DNA from: Ignavibacteria bacterium
Lineage (GTDB): Bacteria; Bacteroidota; Ignavibacteria; Kapaibacteriales; Kapaibacteriaceae
Length of the DNA: 64,000 nucleotides
Direction: 5' to 3'
Assembly (NCBI GenBank): GCA_015709655.1
Contig: CP054181.1
Coordinates: 1,670,207 to 1,734,206 of the forward strand
In this document: piece by piece, positions 1-10,900 of the stretch
How the letters are laid out: every line of letters begins with the position of its first letter
Position numbering within the stretch: the first letter of the stretch is position 1
Program-made: the position numbers and the translations under genes
The notes under the pieces: generated by a model
The model's database searches: none
What the model saw: only the letters and a program-made list of their open reading frames with translations
What the model was told of the DNA's origin: nothing

Positions 1-1
1 G

Positions 2-2296
2 AATACTGTTACTCTACCGGTGTGTCCGGGAAACCGTGATACGTTTGATATTCCTGTCAAACTGGATGGAATCCGGTGTCTGCCCATGTACCGTGCAACT
101 GTGATTGCACCTTCCGGTGCTCCTGCCTCCATCGTAGGTCCATTGCCTGTACTTCCTGCCAATGGTAGTGCATCGGTACAAATTGAATCTGCACCATTAT
201 CTGAGCAGCAAACAGATGTGTATGTCCAAATTGTAGTGCGTGACTGGGAATCACTTGCCCCTGGTGATACAACCTGGGTTGAATTGATTGATACTGTAAA
301 GGTGACAATCGTTGGTAAGCATGCAGAAGTTCAGGCGCTTACTGCCGGTGATACGTTGGTTCTGCCAAGGATCTGTGTGCGCGATACAATGGTTGATTCA
401 ATGCAAATTCAAAACGTTGGTGGGTGTGATGCCACGATTACAAATGCGCGACTAAGCAATGATGCGGGGGGCGTATTTACACTCAATACGAAAACCGTAA
501 TACCGCAAACTATTGCCCGTGGCGCCCGCGGCCAACTCTTTGTGCAGGCAAGTTCTGCAATAGCAGGTACCTTCGTAGGCGAAATCGAGTTCAGTTCACC
601 GGCAAAACCCGTAGTGATAAGAGTCCCCGTTAAAATCGAGGTGGATAAACCGGCGTATTCCGTACAAGGTGATACCTTGTACATGGATACTATTTGTACA
701 AACGCAACCACTGCAAAAAGTTTCGATCTCGCCAATATCACAGGCTGCGACATCCTGATCGATTCGGTTAGAATACTTGGTACCGATCCGGCAGCGATTA
801 GTCCGCAAACATCCTTCCTGGTAGGTCCGAAATCCACGTTGAGCATTTCGGTTGCTGTAACACCGGTTGTGCAAGGGGCTTGGACGTCAACATTCAGGAT
901 ATTCAGTGCCGAGGGTGGTAATCGTGACATTACGGTCGTTGGATATTCGGCTGACAAAAGCTTGAACGTAACTGACAGTATTTATATGGGACGCCAGCGA
1001 GTGTCGCAGAATATGGTGTATGTTCTTGATAGTGTTGTTATCAGCAACAACTCACAAACACCACTCACCATTACAGGTGTGCAGTACGGAGGGCAAAATC
1101 CTACCGACGCAACACTCGAGTTGCCCGGAGGCCAGCCGTGGCCGATAACGATTCTGCCTCTGCAAGGTCAAACATGCTTTGTCACCAGCCGAACACAGGG
1201 AATAGGTGAGAGACGCACCCTGGCCATACTTCAGACCCGTGAACAATTATGTGCTCCAATTCTGCCGGTTACCATTGTACAATACGGTGTTCAGCCACTA
1301 CTCGACATTGAGCGACATGACATCCAAAAAGGTAGTGTGTGTTATGGAGGTGTTGCAGATACAACCGTCACGATCAGAAATCTTGGAAACGAAGCACTGA
1401 GTATCAACAAAATAACCTGTACTGGGTCAAATGCATTTACGCTACCTGAGCCCCTTCCCATACGCCTGGACAGCGGAGAAGAAAAACAGCTTGCAATTCG
1501 GCTAAGTCCAACCCGAATTGGTCCGGATGCCTGTGAATGTACGGTTCAGACAAATGCCGACTGGTTTACTGTTCAGGATACTACACTTCGGATAGGAATT
1601 GTTGGAGTAGTGTGCGGGACGCTGTGGGCTGACACTGTTGATGCCATGGTAGGCACAGTATCCGAAATACCAATTTATTTACAACCTGACGAACGAACAA
1701 CGCTAACCCAGGATTCGTTGTTTGCTGTGCTGGCATCTCAGGGGACACTGACCGAGTTTGAAGTTCGTACCGACAGCAGTATGGCACGATTTACAACAGA
1801 CATTCAGGGCTTAATTTCCGGAACGGTTCAGCCAGTACCCGGATCAGCGTATGTGAGCGGTGTGCCTGCTGTTACCGGAACCGTTAATGAGCTTGCACGA
1901 CTCTCAGCCGACATACTTCTGGGTTCCCGGTTGCGGAGTCCGATAATCATTAAACTTAACACCATTGCCGGCGGCTACTTTGATATCCGCACTAAGGACG
2001 GACTGCTACGGGCTGACTACTGTGCATTTGACCAGAGGCGGGTTACGCCAGTACAGCAAGGTGTACAGCTATACACATACGGGGCGGACGTTAGCCTGAT
2101 TGGTTTTGAGTCAGGCACGGTCTTGGTTCAGTGGCATACCCTGCAAGGTGATTTGTTGTCGTCACAGGAAATGAGTGTATCTGCAGGAGAAACAGTATCA
2201 GTACCAGTTCCCAACAATTCGCATGGTGTATTGTTTGTAACGGTTACCGGCACAAACGGAGTTGTCCAGCGGAGTGCCGTTGTACACTTGCATTAA
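2..2296 (+). CDS. Secreted ASH/choice-of-anchor-D surface protein, 5' end outside window
   Basis: The reading frame is open through the left edge of the window, so the GTG at 20 is probably internal and the N-terminus is missing. At least 758 residues are present. The protein is made of repeated Ig-like modules with the ASH/choice-of-anchor-D pattern: a Cys-Tyr-Gly-Gly or Cys-Val-Arg-Asp start, then D-T-T-V-T-I-R-N-L-G-N and similar strands, roughly every 110-120 residues. The last 75 residues (a beta-strand pair ending in G-V-L-F-V-T-V-T-G-T-N-G-V-V-Q-R-S-A-V-V) resemble a T9SS type-A sorting domain but lack the usual clean P-N-P start. It is inferred to be exported and surface-attached; no enzymatic motif is visible. 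The stop lies 9 bp from the convergent clpX stop, with no terminator between. The same module type occurs in the truncated protein at the right end of the window. Confidence 0.75.
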   Translation, partial: NTVTLPVCPGNRDTFDIPVKLDGIRCLPMYRATVIAPSGAPASIVGPLPVLPANGSASVQIESAPLSEQQTDVYVQIVVRDWESLAPGDTTWVELIDTVKVTIVGKHAEVQALTAGDTLVLPRICVRDTMVDSMQIQNVGGCDATITNARLSNDAGGVFTLNTKTVIPQTIARGARGQLFVQASSAIAGTFVGEIEFSSPAKPVVIRVPVKIEVDKPAYSVQGDTLYMDTICTNATTAKSFDLANITGCDILIDSVRILGTDPAAISPQTSFLVGPKSTLSISVAVTPVVQGAWTSTFRIFSAEGGNRDITVVGYSADKSLNVTDSIYMGRQRVSQNMVYVLDSVVISNNSQTPLTITGVQYGGQNPTDATLELPGGQPWPITILPLQGQTCFVTSRTQGIGERRTLAILQTREQLCAPILPVTIVQYGVQPLLDIERHDIQKGSVCYGGVADTTVTIRNLGNEALSINKITCTGSNAFTLPEPLPIRLDSGEEKQLAIRLSPTRIGPDACECTVQTNADWFTVQDTTLRIGIVGVVCGTLWADTVDAMVGTVSEIPIYLQPDERTTLTQDSLFAVLASQGTLTEFEVRTDSSMARFTTDIQGLISGTVQPVPGSAYVSGVPAVTGTVNELARLSADILLGSRLRSPIIIKLNTIAGGYFDIRTKDGLLRADYCAFDQRRVTPVQQGVQLYTYGADVSLIGFESGTVLVQWHTLQGDLLSSQEMSVSAGETVSVPVPNNSHGVLFVTVTGTNGVVQRSAVVHLH

Positions 2297-2305
2297 GTTG
2301 GACGA

Positions 2306-3595
2306 TTAAACCGTTTTTTTCGCAGACTTAGTAGGTGATGGTGATTGTACTGCGTCCTGCAGCTCGAGCAGGGGCTCGCTCTTATTATCCACAACCTGGC
2401 GGGTGATAACGCATCTGCGTACGTTTTCTACATCGGGCAGTTTATACATGATTGGATTCATGATTTCTTCCATCACGCCTCGCAAGCCGCGGGCGCCGGT
2501 GCGTCGGGCCTTTGCTTTTGCTACTATTGCTTCTAATGCATCACGTTCGAACTCCAGTTCGATTCCTTCAAGAAGCATTAACTTTTGATACTGCTTTACC
2601 AAGGCATGTTTGGGATTCGTTAAAATATCCAACATGGCAGCATCGCTCAGTGGGTCAAGAGCAGTTACAACCGGAAGCCTGCCAATAAACTCGGGTATAA
2701 AGCCAAAGCGCATCAGGTCTTCGGGCTCTACGTACCGCAATAGGAAAGCACTTTCTTCTATGGACGGAGCTGAGCCCGCCGTGAATCCGATGGAGGCCGG
2801 CCGCATTCTGCGTGCGATGATTTTATCCAGACCCTCGAACGCACCACCGCAGATAAACAGAATATTCCGTGTGTTGACATTTATCAGCGGCTGTTCCGGG
2901 TGCTTACGTCCACCCTTAGGAGGTATTCCGGCAATTGTACCCTCAAGAATCTTCAGCAGACCCTGCTGCACACCTTCGCCAGAAACGTCGCGGGTTATGG
3001 AGGCAGAATCACTTTTCCTGGTGATCTTGTCAACCTCATCAACATAGATGATACCTCGTTCGGCGCGCTCTACGTTGTAATCGGCATTCTGAAGCAGGTT
3101 TACGATAATGCTTTCCACATCATCGCCAACATACCCTGCTTCCGTAAGCGTTGTTGCGTCGGCAATAGCAAACGGAACATCCAGGATACGTGCAAGTGTC
3201 TGTGCGAGCAGGGTTTTCCCGGTACCTGTTGGACCCAGTAGCAGAATGTTGCTTTTGTCGATCTCTACATCATCAAATGGGCTTACAAGGTCTTGTGCCT
3301 GAATCCGCTTGTAGTGGTTGTAAACGGCAACTGAAAGAGTTTCCTTAGCGTTATCCTGCCCAATCACATACGAATCCAGACGCTGTTTGATTTCGGACGG
3401 GCGTGGCAGGGTGGAGATATCGGATCGAAGCGATGTTTGTGGCTGGTTCTTTCTAAGAATCTCAACTGAATTCTGAACGCAGATATCGCACATATAAGCC
3501 CCCTTCCCTGCGATCAGGCTGGTTACTTCGCGTGAGCTGCGACCACAAAACGAGCAATGTAATTCTTCCGGGTGTCCGGTATCAGTTGAGTCCAT
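2306..3595 (-). CDS. clpX: ATP-dependent Clp protease ATP-binding subunit ClpX
   Basis: AAA+ unfoldase that feeds tagged substrates to ClpP. The 429 residues are a normal ClpX length. The N-terminal zinc-binding domain has Cys14, Cys17, Cys36 and Cys39. Walker A (GPTGTGKT) is at 121-128, the GYVG pore loop at 154-157, then Walker B (Y-V-D-E-V-D-K) and the I-G-F loop that docks on ClpP. The sensor-2 motif G-A-R-G-L-R lies near the C-terminus. The ATG at 3595 is 18 bp downstream of the clpP stop, so the two genes are almost certainly cotranscribed in the classical tig-clpP-clpX order. The start has no strong Shine-Dalgarno, which suggests translation partly coupled to clpP. Confidence 0.97.
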   Translation of the reverse strand: MDSTDTGHPEELHCSFCGRSSREVTSLIAGKGAYMCDICVQNSVEILRKNQPQTSLRSDISTLPRPSEIKQRLDSYVIGQDNAKETLSVAVYNHYKRIQAQDLVSPFDDVEIDKSNILLLGPTGTGKTLLAQTLARILDVPFAIADATTLTEAGYVGDDVESIIVNLLQNADYNVERAERGIIYVDEVDKITRKSDSASITRDVSGEGVQQGLLKILEGTIAGIPPKGGRKHPEQPLINVNTRNILFICGGAFEGLDKIIARRMRPASIGFTAGSAPSIEESAFLLRYVEPEDLMRFGFIPEFIGRLPVVTALDPLSDAAMLDILTNPKHALVKQYQKLMLLEGIELEFERDALEAIVAKAKARRTGARGLRGVMEEIMNPIMYKLPDVENVRRCVITRQVVDNKSEPLLELQDAVQSPSPTKSAKKTV

Positions 3596-3613
3596 AATGT
3601 CAGTGCCGATAAG

Positions 3614-4213
3614 TTAAACAGTACCGGTAGTTCGTGTAAGCACCTTGTCAATCAAACCGTATTCGAGTGCTTCCTGCGACGTCATCCAGTTATCGCGGTC
3701 TGCATCCCGCCTAATGGTATCGAAGTCTTTACCGGTATGTTCTGCGATCACAGCGTACAACATGTCACGTGTACGCAGCATCTCGCGGGTATAGATTTCG
3801 ATATCCGAAGCCTGACCTTGCGAGCCACCGTGGGGCTGGTGCATCATCACGCGTGAATGGGGGAGAGCATACCGCTTTCCCTTAGTACCGGCGCAAAGCA
3901 GCACCTGTGCCATCGAGGCAGCCATACCAACACAGATTGTACTGATATCTGGCTTTACAAACTGCATTGTATCGTAAATGGCCATTCCTGCAGACACGCT
4001 GCCACCAGGAGAGTTAATATAAACCGATATATCCTTAGCAGGATCTTCGCTTTGCAAGAACAACAGCTGGGCAATTGTCAAACTGGCCACGTAGTCATCA
4101 ATTGGTGTGCCAATGAAAACGATACGTTCTTTTAATAGTCGAGAATAGATATCGTAGGCGCGTTCGCCGCGACTGGTTTGTTCTACAACCATCGGCACGA
4201 GCTGGGAGTGCAT
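3614..4213 (-). CDS. clpP: ATP-dependent Clp protease proteolytic subunit ClpP
   Basis: Serine peptidase of family S14 that forms the tetradecameric chamber used by ClpX. Starting at the ATG at 4213 gives 199 residues, a normal length, and an A-A-G-G-A-type ribosome site lies about 10 bp upstream. A longer open frame to 4366 would add a Lys/Arg-rich, non-homologous extension overlapping tig, so I reject it. The catalytic triad is visible as Ser100 (in G-M-A-A-S-M-A), His125 (in M-M-H-Q-P-H) and, most likely, Asp174 (in D-R-D-N-W). The N-S-P-G-G-S oxyanion region is at 67-72. It sits between tig (28 bp upstream) and clpX (18 bp downstream). Confidence 0.97.
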   Translation of the reverse strand: MHSQLVPMVVEQTSRGERAYDIYSRLLKERIVFIGTPIDDYVASLTIAQLLFLQSEDPAKDISVYINSPGGSVSAGMAIYDTMQFVKPDISTICVGMAASMAQVLLCAGTKGKRYALPHSRVMMHQPHGGSQGQASDIEIYTREMLRTRDMLYAVIAEHTGKDFDTIRRDADRDNWMTSQEALEYGLIDKVLTRTTGTV

Positions 4214-4241
4214 AGTTAACGTCCTTCTTGAAGTTACACGA

Positions 4242-5534
4242 TTACGAATGGCTTTCTTCTGGGAAAACTGCTTCAGCCGACTCATCGGTTGGAGCAGGTA
4301 TTGTGTTAATGACAGCGTATCCGAGCAACGTATCCATTGCTTTTTCGGAAAGCAATCTGTCGGCAAATGACTCGCTGCGTGCCATTAGCAGGTTTAGTTG
4401 ATCTACCGGCAGGCCTGTACGTTCGGCAGCGCTATCGATGTCTTCCTTGGTAAGAGTAATACCTTCCTTGGCAATTATCTGCTGGCGGATCAATTCCCAC
4501 TTTGCGATTCGTACAGCCGGATCGCGGAGTTCATGTTCAAGGTCGTGGGCAGTAAGTTTCTCCAGCCGTGGGTCACCCTCATTTCTCTTTTTAAAATCAT
4601 CAAACAGCTGATGAATAACCGCATGGGTTAACGATTCCGGAACATCGAAGTCATGGGCCAGAACCAGCTTGTCAACAATTTGATTTTCTACTGACTGCCG
4701 GGCCATTTGATCGAAGTACGCCTGGATCTGCCTGCGAATATCGGCTTTCAGTTCTTCGGTTGTATGAATATGGTTCTCGGTGATTTGCTCTACAAACTCA
4801 TCGGTAAAATCGGCAGGCACAACTTTCTGAATATCAGTAATCGTAACGCGGTACGACGGTGGCTGTGCATTGGGATCGGCGGTTTCGGCAACGTATGTGA
4901 AAACCGTACCAACGGTACCGTTATGGAGCGAATTTCTCAGGTGCATGTCAACCGAATCATCGTCTAAATACACCTTCGTTTCCGTTGTTTCGGCACCAAT
5001 TATCGGCATCGACGTTTCTTTGTCGACCTCATTCATCGAGATTGTTGCAACGAACTGCGTATCGGTAATTTGTTCTGCAGGCTGAAATGTTGCTGCTTTC
5101 ATGCGCAGGTACTCAATCTCGCGCTGCACATCGGCATCGGTAGCTTCACGGACCGGCTTATCAACCTCGATATTACGATACTCACCCAGGTTGATTTCGG
5201 GGAGAATTTCGTATTCAATGACAAAGGTTACGGCATCTGATTCCTTGCGGATATCTACCAATGCGGGAGTACCGACAACAGGAACCGCTTCGTCCTTGGC
5301 GTACTTTCTGAACTCGGAATCGGCAATAGTTTCAAGAGCATCCGTTTCGATCTGGCGTCCCATCGTCTGCCGAATAACACTAATCGGAACCTTACCCTTC
5401 CTAAACCCCTTCATGGTTATCTCGGCTTGAGCAGCCTGATATGCATGTTGATAGTGGGGTTTTAGGTCATCCGGTTCCAGGTGAATTTGAACTTGGCGTT
5501 TACAGCCTGCCAGTACATTTGTAGTACGTTCCAA
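4242..5534 (-). CDS. tig: Trigger factor (ribosome-associated chaperone)
   Basis: Trigger factor binds near the ribosome exit tunnel and holds nascent chains. The 430 residues match the family. The ribosome-binding signature G-F-R-K-G-K-V-P is at 43-50. A central PPIase-like segment (about 150-240) and a helical C-terminal cradle follow. The start is a TTG at 5534, supported by a GGAGA motif 5-6 bp upstream and by homology beginning within the first ten residues. The gene begins 26 bp after the tRNA-Leu on the same strand, so the tRNA may be transcribed with, or processed from, the tig-clpP-clpX transcript. Confidence 0.93.
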   Translation of the reverse strand: MERTTNVLAGCKRQVQIHLEPDDLKPHYQHAYQAAQAEITMKGFRKGKVPISVIRQTMGRQIETDALETIADSEFRKYAKDEAVPVVGTPALVDIRKESDAVTFVIEYEILPEINLGEYRNIEVDKPVREATDADVQREIEYLRMKAATFQPAEQITDTQFVATISMNEVDKETSMPIIGAETTETKVYLDDDSVDMHLRNSLHNGTVGTVFTYVAETADPNAQPPSYRVTITDIQKVVPADFTDEFVEQITENHIHTTEELKADIRRQIQAYFDQMARQSVENQIVDKLVLAHDFDVPESLTHAVIHQLFDDFKKRNEGDPRLEKLTAHDLEHELRDPAVRIAKWELIRQQIIAKEGITLTKEDIDSAAERTGLPVDQLNLLMARSESFADRLLSEKAMDTLLGYAVINTIPAPTDESAEAVFPEESHS

Positions 5535-5559
5535 GAAATCTCCAGGATAAAGTATGTTG

Positions 5560-5641
5560 TGCGGAAGGAGAGACTCGAACTCTCACGAGTTGCCCCGCCA
5601 GATCCTAAGTCTGGTGCGTCTGCCAATTCCGCCACTTCCGC
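5560..5641 (-). tRNA. tRNA-Leu, anticodon UAG
   Basis: The minus strand folds as a class-II cloverleaf of 82 nt. The acceptor arm GCGGAAG pairs with CTTCCGC, with discriminator A. The D-arm is T-G-G-C-G-G-A-A-T-T-G-G-C-A-G-A-C-G-C, the anticodon arm is C-C-A-G-A / C-T-T-A-G-G-A / T-C-T-G-G with anticodon TAG, a long variable arm follows, and the T-loop is G-T-T-C-G-A-G-T-C. The 3' CCA is not encoded. It reads leucine CUA (and likely other CUN) codons. An exact TAnnTTTG element lies seven bases before its 5' end. Confidence 0.97.
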
Positions 5642-5648
5642 GGGGCTG

Positions 5649-5656
5649 CAAAGATA
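5649..5656 (-). promoter_or_regulatory. Candidate -7 promoter element for tRNA-Leu (TAnnTTTG)
   Basis: The minus strand reads TATCTTTG, an exact match to the Bacteroidota -7 consensus. It ends 7 nt before the first base of the tRNA, which puts the predicted transcription start at the mature 5' end. No clear TTG -33 element is present at the usual spacing, so it is a half-site match. Confidence 0.5.
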
Positions 5657-5755
5657 AACAGATTGCTGTCCGAAATACGTCACGGGTGCCTTCTTTCTGT
5701 CAGAAACTGGAAGATTTTGCCGGCAACATGGTCATTAATCATACACAATTGTAGC

Positions 5756-7090
5756 ATGGACATTATCATTCTTGGCGGGGGCTGGGCCGGTATTGCTGCT
5801 GCAATAACAGCGGTGCGGAATGGTGCGGCTGTGACGCTGGTAGAGGCGCGTCCGTACCTTGGAGGCAGGGCACGATCGTTCATGCACAGGGATACCCGTA
5901 CGGTAATCGACAATGGGCAGCATGTAATGATAGGTGCGTATTCTGCTGCTGATTCGGTATTGAAAACCCTGGGAACGGATACCATTTTGGATAAACAAAC
6001 GTCAATCACGGTTGCCTTTGTAGGTCAGCAAGGCTCACAATCGGTGCTAAATACCGGAAGGCTACCGGGACGAGCAGGGCTGGTTACAGGAATACTTGGA
6101 ATTCGGCATCTGGGTTTGACCAGCAAGCTGGCAATTCTAAAACTTGCTCAACGGATCATATCGAATCCGCCCGATACAACCGGGCTCACCTGTACACAGT
6201 TCCTTATCCGCGAACGTCAGCCCAACGCTGCCATTGGTGGCTTTTGGGACCCAATAATTCTTGCAACACTCAACGCACCTCCGGAGAAGGCTGCCGCATC
6301 CCTCCTTGTTAACGTGCTGCGCCTGTCGTTTTTTGCCGGTACCGGAGCCTCAGGACTTTGGATACCAACTACGGGACTAAGTGATCTGTTAAGCCCCTTC
6401 CCTGACTGGCTGAACAACCATCATGGTACACTTATAACGGGTGATGCAGTGCAGTTACTGAAACCTCATGAAAGGGGCTTGGGCTGGACGCTTACTCTGC
6501 ACAGCGGCACAATGCTTAACGGAGCTCGGGTGATTAGTGCGATACCACAGCGTGCCCTGCACCGTCTGGCAACAGCATCAAACCTAACCATTAATCTGCC
6601 TGCAGAACCTGAAGTGAGCCCAATTCTTAGCGTGTACCTGTGGTACGATACACAGTGGTTATCCGCTGACTTCTGTGCTGCGCTGGGCACAACGGTGCAG
6701 TGGATTTTTAATAAAAAAAGAATCCGCGAAGGACTTGTTGCCCTTACCATTAGTGCCGCCAGCATTGTACCCGATAACCATGACCGAATTGTTCAGCTCT
6801 GCAGGACAGAGCTGGAATCACTCTTTCCTGAATCGAAGCATGCAACCATCGTGCATGCCCAGGTGATTCGTGAAAAGCAGGCTACCCCCCTGATAACACC
6901 GGAAATCGAATCAGCAAGGACCAGCTACTTTACCAGGCATCAGAACCACGGTATTCCGGTCGGACATGGCGACAACACTCTGTGGCTTGCCGGTGACTGG
7001 ACGATGCCCGGACTACCCGCTACAATTGAAGCCGCTGCCCGGAGTGGGATTTATGCTGCCGGTCAGGCATGTTCCAGAACCGTTTCGTAA
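5756..7090 (+). CDS. hpnE: Hydroxysqualene dehydroxylase-like FAD-dependent oxidoreductase (HpnE family)
   Basis: Flavin amine-oxidase fold protein. In hopanoid pathways HpnE reduces hydroxysqualene to squalene. The start at 5756 places the FAD-binding glycine motif (G-G-G-W-A-G at residues 7-12) at the extreme N-terminus, as the family requires; an in-frame start at 5663 would add an unrelated extension. Other family features are N-G-Q-H-V-M-I-G-A-Y near residue 55 and the C-terminal L-A-G-D-W-T...G-L-P-A-T-I-E-A-A-A-R-S-G FAD-binding block. The 444 residues fit HpnE. No squalene cyclase or HpnC/HpnD is in the window, so the pathway assignment rests on family resemblance alone; a phytoene-desaturase-like role is possible. 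The 3' end overlaps the convergent PAP2 gene by 71 bp. Confidence 0.78.
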   Translation: MDIIILGGGWAGIAAAITAVRNGAAVTLVEARPYLGGRARSFMHRDTRTVIDNGQHVMIGAYSAADSVLKTLGTDTILDKQTSITVAFVGQQGSQSVLNTGRLPGRAGLVTGILGIRHLGLTSKLAILKLAQRIISNPPDTTGLTCTQFLIRERQPNAAIGGFWDPIILATLNAPPEKAAASLLVNVLRLSFFAGTGASGLWIPTTGLSDLLSPFPDWLNNHHGTLITGDAVQLLKPHERGLGWTLTLHSGTMLNGARVISAIPQRALHRLATASNLTINLPAEPEVSPILSVYLWYDTQWLSADFCAALGTTVQWIFNKKRIREGLVALTISAASIVPDNHDRIVQLCRTELESLFPESKHATIVHAQVIREKQATPLITPEIESARTSYFTRHQNHGIPVGHGDNTLWLAGDWTMPGLPATIEAAARSGIYAAGQACSRTVS

Positions 7091-7601
7091 TCCACAGTAA
7101 ACCATAGCCCCCTGCCATCCCTAATGCAAAACCGGCCAGAACATCGCTGGGCCAGTGAACGCCGCAATACACCCGTGAGAAGGCAATAAGACCGGCAAGC
7201 GTGTACCATAACCAGACTCTTGACGGGAAGTACCCCGTTAGAACGACTGCTCCCGCAGCATTATTGAGCGCATGATTCGACGGGAAGCTGCCACCCCCTG
7301 ATCCCACTAACTGATATACATCGGGTAGGACGCTGAACGGGCGCAAACGATGTATCGCCTCCTTGAGCAGATGGTGCGACGTGAAGTCGAGCACCCCTGC
7401 CAATACCACAAGTGATACAGCACACCACCGGCCCCGCTTCCCGCCAAATACAACCAGGTAGAACAAGCCTGCAAACCAGATCCACTTCCAGTTGGAGCTG
7501 GAAGTAATCCATACAAAAAACGTGTCCAGCCAACCTGACGAAAGGCCGTGGTTGATGCTATAAAACAACCACCTGTCGAGTGATTCAAGCCAAGGTACCA
7601 T
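7020..7601 (-). CDS. PAP2-family membrane phosphatase
   Basis: Membrane phosphatase of the type-2 phosphatidic acid phosphatase superfamily; substrates in the family include undecaprenyl pyrophosphate and lipid phosphates. All three motifs are present: K-E-A-I-H-R-L-R-P (motif 1), P-S-N-H-A (motif 2) and S-R-V-Y-C-G-V-H-W-P-S-D (motif 3). They sit between five to six hydrophobic segments. Length is 193 residues. The basic C-terminal tail (about 20 residues after the last membrane segment) is encoded in the stretch that overlaps hpnE. Near the start the minus strand reads TAGCTTTC, close to the -7 consensus. The specific substrate cannot be told from sequence. Confidence 0.88.
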   Translation of the reverse strand: MVPWLESLDRWLFYSINHGLSSGWLDTFFVWITSSSNWKWIWFAGLFYLVVFGGKRGRWCAVSLVVLAGVLDFTSHHLLKEAIHRLRPFSVLPDVYQLVGSGGGSFPSNHALNNAAGAVVLTGYFPSRVWLWYTLAGLIAFSRVYCGVHWPSDVLAGFALGMAGGYGLLWITKRFWNMPDRQHKSHSGQRLQL

Positions 7602-7939
7602 GTGATTGCCGAAAGCTATGGAATTTTTCCGGTTCCCGGCTGGTCATCCTTTTTTATCCACATATACCCAATGTTATTTGTCTGCATCGCTGCTTATCCT
7701 AATTTGTGAACTATTGGCTTTGCACTGAAAGAAAAGGGCCATCAGATTGAAAGAGTAGCGGCAAAGCACAAAGCGGCTTAACGAATTCATGACCAGACAT
7801 TTTAACTATACAGCCAGTGAATGTTGGCAGTAGAGGACGCATTCTCTCTACAGGTGTTTTCTTCACAGTAGAATGTCGAGTCATTTAGTCGTTACCGTAA
7901 AATTATTTAATACCCCTAATTGTAGGATGAGGTTACGGC
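7602..7939 (+). other. Intergenic region upstream of nrdJ, no recognised element
   Basis: 338 bp without a coding frame, between divergent PAP2 and nrdJ. I looked for a cobalamin riboswitch because nrdJ is B12-dependent, but could not find the conserved B12-box or the G-C-C-A-C-T-G core. A clear Shine-Dalgarno (AGGATGAGG) immediately precedes nrdJ. No NrdR-type palindrome pair was recognised. Confidence 0.5.
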
Positions 7940-10900
7940 ATGCGCATTACGCGTTGTTTTACTAAGCAAGGACAGAATGTTTTTGATTCATTTGTTTACA
8001 CTCGAAGATCTTCTACGCTTCGGAACCCGGACGGTACCGTGGTGTTTCAGATGGACGACATTGAAGTACCAGAACGTTGGTCGCAAGTAGCAACCGACAT
8101 CCTGGCTCAGAAGTACTTCCGTCGGGCAGGTGTTCCGCAAACTGATGAGCACGGCAACCCTGTTCTTGACGAGAGTGGTGAACAGGTACTGGGCAGAGAA
8201 CGTTCTGTCAAGCAGGTAGTACACCGGCTGGCAGGATGCTGGAGATGGTGGGGTGAGCAGCATGGGTATTTTGACTCTGCCGATGACGCACAGGCCTTTT
8301 ACGATGAAGTTGCCTATATGCTGCTGAATCAAATGGCTGCTCCTAATTCTCCGCAGTGGTTTAACACCGGCTTGAACTGGGCATACGGGATAACCGGAAC
8401 ATCACAGGGGCATTACTATGTTGACCCTGAAACACAACGCCTGGTTAAATCCAAGGATGCCTACAGTCACCCGCAGCCACATGCCTGCTTTATTCAGGGA
8501 GTGTCGGACGACTTAGTGAACGAAGGCGGCATTTTTGACCTTGCCACCCGTGAAGCCCGCATTTTTAAGTACGGCAGTGGTACAGGCTCCAACTTCAGCA
8601 GTTTACGGGGCGAAAACGAAAAGTTATCCGGCGGCGGAGTATCGAGCGGCTTAATGAGCTTCCTGAAAATTTTTGACCGTGCAGCCGGTGCAATCAAAAG
8701 CGGTGGCACGACCCGCCGTGCCGCAAAAATGGTGATCCTTAATGTTGATCACCCCGATATTGAAAAATTTATCGACTGGAAGGCAAAAGAAGAAGAAAAA
8801 GTGGCATCACTGGTTGCCGGTAGTAAGGTGTGTTCTACATTCTTACAGGCAATTATGGACGAAGCGCATACAAACGGCGCCGATCCGCATAGCAATAAGG
8901 CTTTGGACACTCTTATTCGGAAAGCACTGCATCGCGGCGTTCCCTACAATGTTGTACGCCGGACCCTCGACATGGTGGCACAAGGGTTTACAACATTAAA
9001 CTTCTCTACTTTCGATACAAATTACGAGGGTGAGGCTTACGGCACTGTGAGCGGACAGAACTCCAACAATACTGTTCGGGTGACCAATGACTTCATGCAT
9101 GCCGTACTGAACGATACAACCTGGGACCTGGTATGGCGTACCGATAATACCAAGCGCATTTCGGTTCGTGCCCGCGACTTGTGGAATAAAATCAACATGG
9201 CCTCGTGGAAGAGTGCTGACCCGGGACTTCAGTTTGATACAACCATCAATGAATGGCACACATGTCCCGCTGACGGCAGAATCAACGGCTCGAATCCGTG
9301 TTCGGAATACATGTTCCTGGACGATACGGCCTGTAATCTGGCGTCATTAAATCTTGCACACTTTTACAGTGTTGAAAAGGAAACATTTTTAATTGATGAG
9401 TACAGGCATGCAATCCGGCTATGGACCGTGGTGCTCGAAATATCAGTTCTCATGGCCCAGTTTCCTTCAAAAGAAGTTGCCGTACGAAGTTTTAACTTCA
9501 GGACGCTTGGCCTGGGTTATGCCAACCTTGGAACGGTTCTGATGGTTATGGGGATCCCCTATAATTCACCGCGAGCACTCAGCCTGTGCGGTGCCCTTTC
9601 TGCTATCATGACCGGCGAAGCATACGCAACCTCAGCAGAGATGGCCCGAGATGTAGGGGCTTTTGCCAGATACAAGAGTAATGCCGAAGACATGCTTCGT
9701 GTAATTCGAAATCATAGGCGTGCAGCATACAATGCCGAAAAAGAGGAATACGAGCATCTAACAATTACACCCCGTGGTATCGACCACAATGATTGTCCGG
9801 AACCCTTGCGGAAAGCAGCCACCCACGCCTGGGATCGTGCTCTTGAGCTTGGTTTAAAGTACGGCTACCGGAACGCACAGACTACCGTGATTGCACCAAC
9901 AGGTACAATCGGTCTGCTGATGGACTGTGATACCACGGGTATTGAGCCTGACTTTGCAATTGTAAAATTCAAGAAGCTGGCCGGAGGTGGTTACTTTAAG
10001 ATTGTAAACCAAAGTGTAAGTATAGCACTACATAAATTGGGCTATACCGACAGTCAAATTGAAAGCATAGAACGCTTTTGTAAAGGTCACGGAACTCTTG
10101 TTGGCAGCCCCGTTATTAACAAAGCCTCGCTCCGTGAAAAAGGGCTTCCTGAATTTGCCATCGATAAGATCGAAGACCAGCTTGATTCCGCTTTTGATAT
10201 CCGTTTTGTTTTTAATCGGTTTACCCTGGGTGACGATGTTTGCGCAAAGCTCGGCTTTACCGAGGCCGAGATGGAGCAGCCAAGGTTTTCGGTTCTCTCG
10301 GCATTAGGCTTTACCGACGAAGAAATCGAAGCTGCCAACACGTACGTTTCGGGTACCATGACGATTGAAGGGGCTCCGTACTTAAAAGATGAGCACTTGC
10401 CGATTTTTGACTGTGCAAATAAATGCGGAAAAAGCGGTCAGCGTTATATCCCATACATGGCCCATGTTCGAATGATGTCGGCAGCCCAGCCCTTTATCAG
10501 TGGAGCTATTTCAAAAACAATCAACATGCCGGGCGAAGCCACCGTTAGCCAGGTGGAAGAAGTACACTTCGAAAGCTGGAAACAGATGGTAAAAGCCATT
10601 GCCTTGTATCGCGACGGTTCGAAGCTTAGTCAGCCGTTAAATGCCTCTGCGGACAGCTACGACGAAATTGTCATGCTTGGCGATGAAGACACGCTGGATG
10701 AAACCAAGGGTCCGAAAGAAGTGTATGAAGTAATCCGTGAACGCGTTTATCACAGGGCAGAACGCAGACGTCTGCCCAAACGACGCCATGGATACGTGCG
10801 CGAGGCAACGGTTGGCGGACACAAGGTTTACGTGCGTACCGGTGAGTTTGACGACGGTCAGCTGGGTGAGATTTTTATTGATATGTACAAGGAAGGAGCT

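Noticed and set aside
3614..4366. Longer clpP start at 4366 giving 250 residues
   Set aside because: The extra 51 residues overlap tig in another frame, are basic and non-homologous, and the ATG at 4213 has a good ribosome site and the standard ClpP N-terminus.
7602..7939. Cobalamin riboswitch before nrdJ
   Set aside because: Expected from biology, but the conserved B12-box and core motifs could not be found by eye.
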